Source: DATDCV01 sp036524155 (GTDB lineage Bacteria; Verrucomicrobiota; Verrucomicrobiia; Limisphaerales; UBA8199). Taken from it: a DNA stretch of 17,741 bases. This document shows, one piece after another, positions 13,800-17,741 of this stretch. Both the position numbers and the translations under genes were made by a program. The stretch lies in contig DATDCV010000535.1 of assembly GCA_036524155.1 (NCBI GenBank), forward strand, positions 1 to 17,741, read 5' to 3'. The stretch's first letter is position 1, and every line of letters begins with the position of its first letter. Under the pieces are notes generated by a model. The model was not told where the DNA came from. It ran no database searches and worked only from the letters and a program-made list of their open reading frames with translations.

Positions 13800-14713
13800 C
13801 GCGAGAGCACATGGCGGAGATACAAATACATCAGGGGTGCATTAAACAACAGGCTGTCCAACAAGTCGAGAATTCCGCCAATGCCGGGGAAAAAGCGGCC
13901 GGAGTCTTTCACGCCGGCTTCGCGCTTGAAAATCGATTCGATGAGGTCGCCGACGACCGCGCTCAGGCCAAGCAGGAAACCAAGAATGATCGCGTGCGGC
14001 AGGCGCAGGCCGCGCAAGTGCGCCTGGAGCAAGTGAGCGCACAGCACGCTCCCCCCGGTTGACGCGACAATCGCGCCGGCAAACCCTTCCCACGTCTTGC
14101 CGGGGCTGACCCGCGGGATCATTTTGTGCCGTCCGATCAATGATCCGACCACATACGCGCCGGTGTCACTCAGTTTCGTGACCAGAATGAAATAGAGCAA
14201 ATAGAACCGGCCCTCTACTCCCGGGAAGAAATTGATCTTCTGGATGAAGTTCAGGAGCCACGGGACATACATTAGTCCGAACAGCGTGGTGGAAATCGCG
14301 AGGATTCCCGTCGTGTTGCTGCGCGAGAAGAACTGCCGCAAGCAAAGTCCCAGCACAAACAGTATGAGGAAGCTGGTCTCGAAATCGTTGACCCGCGCAG
14401 GCGAACCTGAAGTTCCAATCCGGCCGGTAAGATTCAGGAACGTGCCCGCCATCAGCAACACACCGCCAAGCACGCCCCAGGATTTGAAACAGGCAAAATC
14501 ACGCTTCTCGACCAGCCCGTAAAACTCCGCCAACCCGGCCACGGCCAGGAACAACATCACCAGCAGGAAGACGTAGTCGGAGAGCAACCGGTTGCTGGAG
14601 AACAGCGCCGTCAGCACCACCGTCCACAGCGCAACGAAACTGGCCAGGCGGCGGAAGAATATCTTCAGCTTGGAAGGGGCGGCGGCTGCGGGCGGCATTG
14701 GCATGACCATCAC
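13775..14713 (-). CDS. cdsA: Phosphatidate cytidylyltransferase (CDP-diglyceride synthase)
   Basis: CdsA makes CDP-diacylglycerol from CTP and phosphatidic acid in the inner membrane, the branch point for phospholipid synthesis. The 312-residue protein has many hydrophobic helices (for example LASFVALWTVVLTALF and YVFLLVMLFLAVAGL). Conserved cytosolic motifs are KLSDTGAYVVG, PRVSPGKTWEGFAGA (about 200-215) and the family signature IFKREAGVKDSG followed by FPGIGGILDLLDSLLF. The usual His of the HGGxxDRxDS form is Ile here and DR is DL, variants that occur in this broad family. The start is ambiguous: GTG at 14713 overlaps the uppS stop (GTGA), and in-frame ATGs follow at 14710, 14704 and 14698. 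The 3' end overlaps dxr by 25 bases. Confidence 0.93.
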   Translation of the reverse strand: MMVMPMPPAAAAPSKLKIFFRRLASFVALWTVVLTALFSSNRLLSDYVFLLVMLFLAVAGLAEFYGLVEKRDFACFKSWGVLGGVLLMAGTFLNLTGRIGTSGSPARVNDFETSFLILFVLGLCLRQFFSRSNTTGILAISTTLFGLMYVPWLLNFIQKINFFPGVEGRFYLLYFILVTKLSDTGAYVVGSLIGRHKMIPRVSPGKTWEGFAGAIVASTGGSVLCAHLLQAHLRGLRLPHAIILGFLLGLSAVVGDLIESIFKREAGVKDSGRFFPGIGGILDLLDSLLFNAPLMYLYLRHVLSRCPPILVN

Positions 14714-15447
14714 ACCGCTCCAAACCTCCGATGCCGCAGGTGGTATTCCTCGAGCGCGCCATAAAGCTGCGGCTTGCGAAAATCAGGCCACAGCGTCTGC
14801 GTGACCACCAGTTCTGTATAGGAGATTTGCCAGAGCAGAAAGTTGCTGACTCGCATCTCGCCGCTGGTCCGGATCAGCAAATCCGGGTCCGGCAGATTGC
14901 GGGTGTAAAGATGCTGGGAAAAGACTTGCTCGGTGATGTCGGGCGGATCCAGTTCCCCGGCCTTCACCTTCGCCGCAATGCTGCGCACCGCTTCGACGAT
15001 TTCCGTTCGGCCGCCGTAACTGAGCGCCATCACCAGCGTCAGGCCGTTGTTCTTGGAGAGCGTGGCGATCGTTTTCCTGAGGTGCTCCTGCACATTCTCC
15101 GGGAGCCGGTAGATTTGGCCGATAACCTCCAGCCGGACATTGCTCTTGTTGAGCTCCGGGGTCTCGGTTTTGAGGTAATGCACCAGATACTTCATCAGCG
15201 CGTCCACCTCCTCTTTAGGCCGATTCCAGTTCTCGACCGAAAACGCGTAAAGCGTCAGATACTTAATCCCTAGTTCCCCCGCCGCCCGGATGATCGCCCG
15301 CGCCGACTCCGCTCCGGCCCGATGACCTTCGATGCGGGGCAACTGCCGTTGCCGCGCCCAACGCCCGTTTCCATCCATGATGATTGCGACGTGCCGCGGC
15401 AGCGAGGCTTTGGCCTCAGGGCTGAGATGGGCGATCGTTGAACTCAA
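14710..15447 (-). CDS. uppS: Undecaprenyl diphosphate synthase (cis-prenyltransferase)
   Basis: UppS extends farnesyl diphosphate with isopentenyl units to the C55 carrier used for peptidoglycan and O-antigen. The 245-residue length is normal. VAIIMDGNGRWARQR holds the catalytic Asp (D25). Also visible are LPRIEGHRAG, LTLYAFSVENWNRP, MALSYGGRTEI and LLIRTSGEMRVSNFLLWQ. The start must be the TTG at 15447: an in-frame TAG stands three codons upstream, and the first in-frame ATG is the one in IIMDG, inside the active site. A candidate promoter (15456-15483) ends a few bases before this TTG, so the mRNA may be nearly leaderless. It heads the uppS-cdsA-dxr unit and overlaps cdsA by four bases. It makes the long-chain product by homology; chain length is not readable from the sequence with certainty. 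Confidence 0.95.
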   Translation of the reverse strand: MSSTIAHLSPEAKASLPRHVAIIMDGNGRWARQRQLPRIEGHRAGAESARAIIRAAGELGIKYLTLYAFSVENWNRPKEEVDALMKYLVHYLKTETPELNKSNVRLEVIGQIYRLPENVQEHLRKTIATLSKNNGLTLVMALSYGGRTEIVEAVRSIAAKVKAGELDPPDITEQVFSQHLYTRNLPDPDLLIRTSGEMRVSNFLLWQISYTELVVTQTLWPDFRKPQLYGALEEYHLRHRRFGAV

Positions 15448-15455
15448 GTCCGGCT

Positions 15456-15483
15456 AGCTTACAAAGGGCCGGTGGCAGGTCAA
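15456..15483 (-). promoter_or_regulatory. Candidate promoter of uppS-cdsA-dxr
   Basis: On the minus strand TTGACC (15483-15478) and TAAGCT (15461-15456) are separated by 16 bases. The predicted +1 is within one or two bases of the TTG start at 15447. The -35 box matches that of the leuA leader exactly. The -10 box is weak. Confidence 0.38.
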
Positions 15484-15565
15484 TCCGGTTAATCCGGCTA
15501 CAGCCCAGACGCCGATCGGAAGGGATTCGGGTGGTATGGCGGAGTTTTCAGACTTGAAGAGGCGT

Positions 15566-15609
15566 TTGTCCGCCTAACTCCCAAACCCAAACGGGGGTTC
15601 GGCGGACAA
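15566..15609. repeat. Two-tier inverted repeat between uppS and vapB
   Basis: TTGTCCGCC (15566-15574) and GGCGGACAA (15601-15609) form a perfect 9-bp stem. Inside the 26-base loop, AACCC and GGGTT can form a second short stem. No T tract follows on either strand, so an intrinsic terminator is unlikely. It could be a dispersed palindromic repeat unit, a protein-binding site, or a boundary of the inserted vapBC cassette. Confidence 0.5.
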
Positions 15610-15610
15610 G

Positions 15611-15660
15611 CTGTCAGGTCGTGAGGGCTTGAAATATGACGTGAAAAGGGGGATTATCCC
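15611..15660 (+). promoter_or_regulatory. Candidate vapBC promoter and operator
   Basis: CTGTCA (15611-15616) and TATGAC (15635-15640) with an 18-base spacer make a weak promoter. Just after the expected start point lies a perfect palindrome GGGAT-T-ATCCC (15650-15660), only a few bases before the vapB ATG. VapB antitoxins normally bind palindromes in this position to repress their own operon. Autoregulation here is inferred. Confidence 0.42.
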
Positions 15661-15663
15661 ACT

Positions 15664-15894
15664 ATGAACGTTACGGCCGATGCAAAGAAGCGAGTGGTCC
15701 TTCCTATGGCGAAGCCTGGTGACGCTTTCCGGGTGATGTGCGAGCCCGGGCGAATCCTTCTGGTCAAGCTGGAATCCGTGGAACCACAGCCGGCCAAGGT
15801 CCGCTTCGAGAAGCGCGGGCGTTTCACGGTTGGCGTTGTGGACCGTCCCATTGACGAGCAGGCCCTCAGGGAGGCCTTGGAGGAATTTCCTTGA
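15664..15894 (+). CDS. vapB: AbrB/VapB-like antitoxin
   Basis: A 76-residue protein starting MNVTADAKKRVVLPMAKPGDAF. This pattern (strand, K/R-R-V-x-LP, then PGD) is that of the swapped-hairpin AbrB DNA-binding fold, found in many VapB antitoxins. The C-terminal half (FEKRGRFTVGVVDRP, then IDEQALREALEEFP) is the part expected to wrap around the toxin; the acidic final helix suits this. It overlaps the PIN-domain gene by four bases (TTGA), the usual antitoxin-first order. The ATG at 15664 has GGGGGA about ten bases upstream. Its assignment as antitoxin leans on the partner gene. Likely role: neutralise the toxin and bind the operon's own promoter. Confidence 0.78.
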   Translation: MNVTADAKKRVVLPMAKPGDAFRVMCEPGRILLVKLESVEPQPAKVRFEKRGRFTVGVVDRPIDEQALREALEEFP

Positions 15895-16268
15895 AACATC
15901 TGCTCGATGTGAACGTCCTGCTGGCGGCGATCTGGGCACATCACCCGCGCCATTCTGAGGCCTTTGCCTGGCTCGAGGGCAAGAAAGTTGTCCTGTGCCC
16001 GCTGTCCGAGCTCGGATTCCTGCGAATCTCAGCTCACAAGAAAGCGATGGGCATTCCTATGGAGAAAGCGCGGAGAGGTTTGGCCACGTTCCGGAAGGAG
16101 CGCGATGCAACCTGGATAGCGGCCGATCTGCCGGCGTTGGACTCAGCGGCCGAGAGTTCAGAGCAGGTAACCGACCACTATCTGGCTGACCTGGCCGCGA
16201 AGCACGGACACAAGCTAGCGACGCTGGATGAGGGCATTAATCACGCATCGGTGGAGATTATCCGTTGA
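15891..16268 (+). CDS. vapC: PIN-domain ribonuclease toxin (VapC family)
   Basis: A 125-residue protein of typical VapC size. It opens with LLDVNVLLAAIW, with the first acidic residue D6; the second is E40 in LSELGFLR; a third is D95 in VTDHYLADLA (D100 also close); and a fourth is D113 in LATLDEGI. These four form the magnesium-binding site of PIN-domain nucleases, so the toxin looks active. VapC toxins cut RNA such as initiator tRNA or 23S rRNA when freed from antitoxin; the target here is unknown. The start is a TTG at 15891 that overlaps the vapB stop (TTGA), giving coupled and probably weak translation, which keeps toxin below antitoxin. The cassette sits between uppS and an RND gene, consistent with acquisition as a small unit. 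Confidence 0.87.
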   Translation: MKHLLDVNVLLAAIWAHHPRHSEAFAWLEGKKVVLCPLSELGFLRISAHKKAMGIPMEKARRGLATFRKERDATWIAADLPALDSAAESSEQVTDHYLADLAAKHGHKLATLDEGINHASVEIIR

Positions 16269-16333
16269 AAGGCTTTTCCGGATACCTCCCGTCCACTAAG
16301 CCGATTCCAGCGCACAAGACTTCCCAGGGGCAA

Positions 16334-17741
16334 CTATCCTGTTTTGTGGCTCACCAACAAAGCAGACAGGGCTGCGCTGGCTCGACTCTTTATTGTTAAC
16401 CCCAGGTCGTCGAGCAGCGAATAGACTACGGGCGTGACCACCAGCGTCAGCAGCAGGCACAGCGCCTGGCCGCCGATGACCACGACCGCGACCGCGCGAC
16501 GTTCCTCGGCGCCAGGGCCTGTCCCCCACGCGAGAGGGAGCATGCCGGCGATGAGGGTCATCGTGGTCATGAGAATCGGGCGCAGGCGTTCGCGGTTACC
16601 CTGCAGGATGGCCTCGAACCGCTCCTTGCCGGCGGCGCGGAGCTTGTTCATGTGGTCGATTTGGAGGATGGCGTTCTTCTTGACGACGCCGAACAGCACA
16701 AGCAGGCCGAGCGCGGAATAGAGGTTGATGGTTTGGCCGGCGGCGAGCAGAGAAATAAAGGCGAACGGGACCGACAACGGCAGCGACAACAGGATGGTGA
16801 AAGGATGGATCAGGCTCTCGAATTGCGAAGCGAGAATAATGTACATGAGAACCACAGAAAGTGCGAAGGCAAACAGAAACTCGCGGAAGGTCGTCTCCAA
16901 CTCACGGGCGCGGCCGGAGACTTGAGTCGAATAGCCGGTCGGCAGACCCATTTTAGCGACTTCGCTTCTTAAAGCCGCAATGCGGTCAGCCTGGGCATAC
17001 CCCGGAGCGACCGAGGCGCGGAGGCTGACCTGGCGCTGGCGGTCGAGGCGGTCAATTCGCGAAGCGGTTTGAGTGGGGACCAGGTTGACGACGTTGTCGA
17101 GTCGCACGAGGCCGCCCTGCTCGCTGGGCACAAACAGGCGCGCCACCGTTTCGACCTCGTTCCGGTCGGCTTCCTTGAGCCGCACCTGGACGTCGTAGTC
17201 CTCATTCATGGACTCGTCACGAAAACGCGTGACACGCTCGTCGCCCCCCACCATGGTGCGGAGGGCATCGGCGATGTCGGACGTCCTGACGCCCAGATTG
17301 GCGGCGCGGTCGCGGGCGATCTGCACGCGCAGCTCGGGCTTGTCCAGCTTCAGGGTCGTGTCGGCGTCCATCAGCCCGAGAGCGGTCGCGTTGGTGCGCA
17401 AACGCTCCGCGTAGGCATTCAGGGTATCGAGGTCAGGGCCCAGCAGGGCAAAGTCGATATCCCAGTTCCCGCCGCCGCCGACGAAGGTCTGAGGGTTCCG
17501 AATAGCTGAGCGGATTTCCGGGAAGGCGCGCAAGCGCTGGCGGATCTGCTGCTGGATGTCCCGTTGCGAGAAATTGCCTTGAAAGGCCCTCCAGGGCGGC
17601 CATTTCAACAAGCGCCCCCAGCGAAACGTTCGTGCTTCATGCGGCACGAGCTGGACGAAAAAATTGGCGGAGTTAACTCCGCCGAAAAATCCGCTGCCGG
17701 CTGAAGCCAGCACCGTGCGGATACCCGGAACCAAACGCAAC
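16334..17741 (-). CDS. RND (HAE1/AcrB-type) efflux transporter, C-terminal half, N-terminus beyond window
   Basis: The frame is open to the right edge; about 469 codons are visible of a family near 1,040 residues. It is the inner-membrane pump of a tripartite efflux system driven by protons. The right part encodes the second periplasmic porter/docking loop (ADTTLKLDKPELRVQIARDR, RTSDIADALRTMVGG). From about residue 285 of the visible part come the transmembrane helices: FLFAFALSVVLMYIILASQF, the following PFTILLSLPLSVPFAF, then LYSALGLLVLFGVVKKNAIL, and RLRPILMTTMTLIAGMLPLAWG, all hallmark segments of HAE1 pumps. GPGAEERRAVAVVVIGG and a final helix (LLLTLVVTPVVYSLLDD) end it. Substrate cannot be read from sequence. 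The adaptor and outer-membrane channel genes are not in the window. The 65 bases downstream to vapC hold no visible terminator. Confidence 0.94.
   Translation of the reverse strand, partial: LRLVPGIRTVLASAGSGFFGGVNSANFFVQLVPHEARTFRWGRLLKWPPWRAFQGNFSQRDIQQQIRQRLRAFPEIRSAIRNPQTFVGGGGNWDIDFALLGPDLDTLNAYAERLRTNATALGLMDADTTLKLDKPELRVQIARDRAANLGVRTSDIADALRTMVGGDERVTRFRDESMNEDYDVQVRLKEADRNEVETVARLFVPSEQGGLVRLDNVVNLVPTQTASRIDRLDRQRQVSLRASVAPGYAQADRIAALRSEVAKMGLPTGYSTQVSGRARELETTFREFLFAFALSVVLMYIILASQFESLIHPFTILLSLPLSVPFAFISLLAAGQTINLYSALGLLVLFGVVKKNAILQIDHMNKLRAAGKERFEAILQGNRERLRPILMTTMTLIAGMLPLAWGTGPGAEERRAVAVVVIGGQALCLLLTLVVTPVVYSLLDDLGLTIKSRASAALSALLVSHKTG

Noticed and set aside
1..17741. tRNA, rRNA, CRISPR array, insertion sequence or prophage genes
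   Set aside because: Reading both strands showed no tRNA-like cloverleaf, regular spaced repeats, transposase or phage motifs. A covariance-model scan would be the decisive check.

Overview
This window looks like a chromosomal housekeeping stretch from a GC-rich, Gram-negative member of the Verrucomicrobiota. That assignment is an inference from gene style. The supporting signs are an ECF sigma factor with a long membrane/Pro-Ala tail next to a type II secretion-like pseudopilin, a TlpA-like protein with an N-terminal segment of a kind I associate with that phylum, LPS (waaA) and RND genes showing an outer membrane, and frequent GTG/TTG starts with weak or absent Shine-Dalgarno sequences. No rRNA, tRNA, IS element, CRISPR array or phage gene is visible. 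The only mobile-type cassette is a small VapBC-like toxin-antitoxin pair. No gene-free stretch exceeds about 300 bases; 1638-1840, between the leu leader and aroE promoters, shows nothing I can support.

Layout. The left edge (minus strand) holds leuA, cut by the window edge and preceded by a leucine-rich leader peptide and mutually exclusive RNA hairpins: a classical ribosome-mediated attenuator. Divergent from it, aroE and a prepilin peptidase gene run on the plus strand and converge on aroC (minus), which is followed upstream by a TlpA/thioredoxin-like secreted protein. purA (plus) converges on a two-gene minus-strand unit: a membrane-tethered ECF sigma factor whose stop codon overlaps the start of a pseudopilin gene (ATGA). 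waaA (minus) is divergent from a PAS-SpoIIE-type phosphatase (plus). Next comes a tight minus-strand cluster uppS-cdsA-dxr with overlapping ends, then vapB-vapC (plus). The right edge holds the C-terminal half of an RND efflux pump (minus), cut by the window edge.

Functionally the window covers leucine synthesis (leuA), shikimate/chorismate synthesis (aroE, aroC), AMP synthesis (purA), and envelope building. The envelope genes are dxr and uppS for isoprenoid and undecaprenyl carrier, cdsA for phospholipid, waaA for Kdo-lipid A, and an RND pump. The prepilin peptidase and the pseudopilin form a plausible enzyme-substrate pair although they are several genes apart.

The most interesting signal is the leuA leader at 1476-1637. 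A candidate promoter places +1 on the GTG of a 22-codon leader with seven Leu codons. A 13-bp antiterminator pairing overlaps and excludes a 12-bp terminator with a U-rich tail. Other points worth a second look are the repeated near-leaderless promoter geometry, a roughly 95-residue insert in the prepilin peptidase, a Ser replacing the first Cys of the TlpA active site, a protein-like 38-codon open frame after the amber stop of waaA, and the sigma-pseudopilin coupling.
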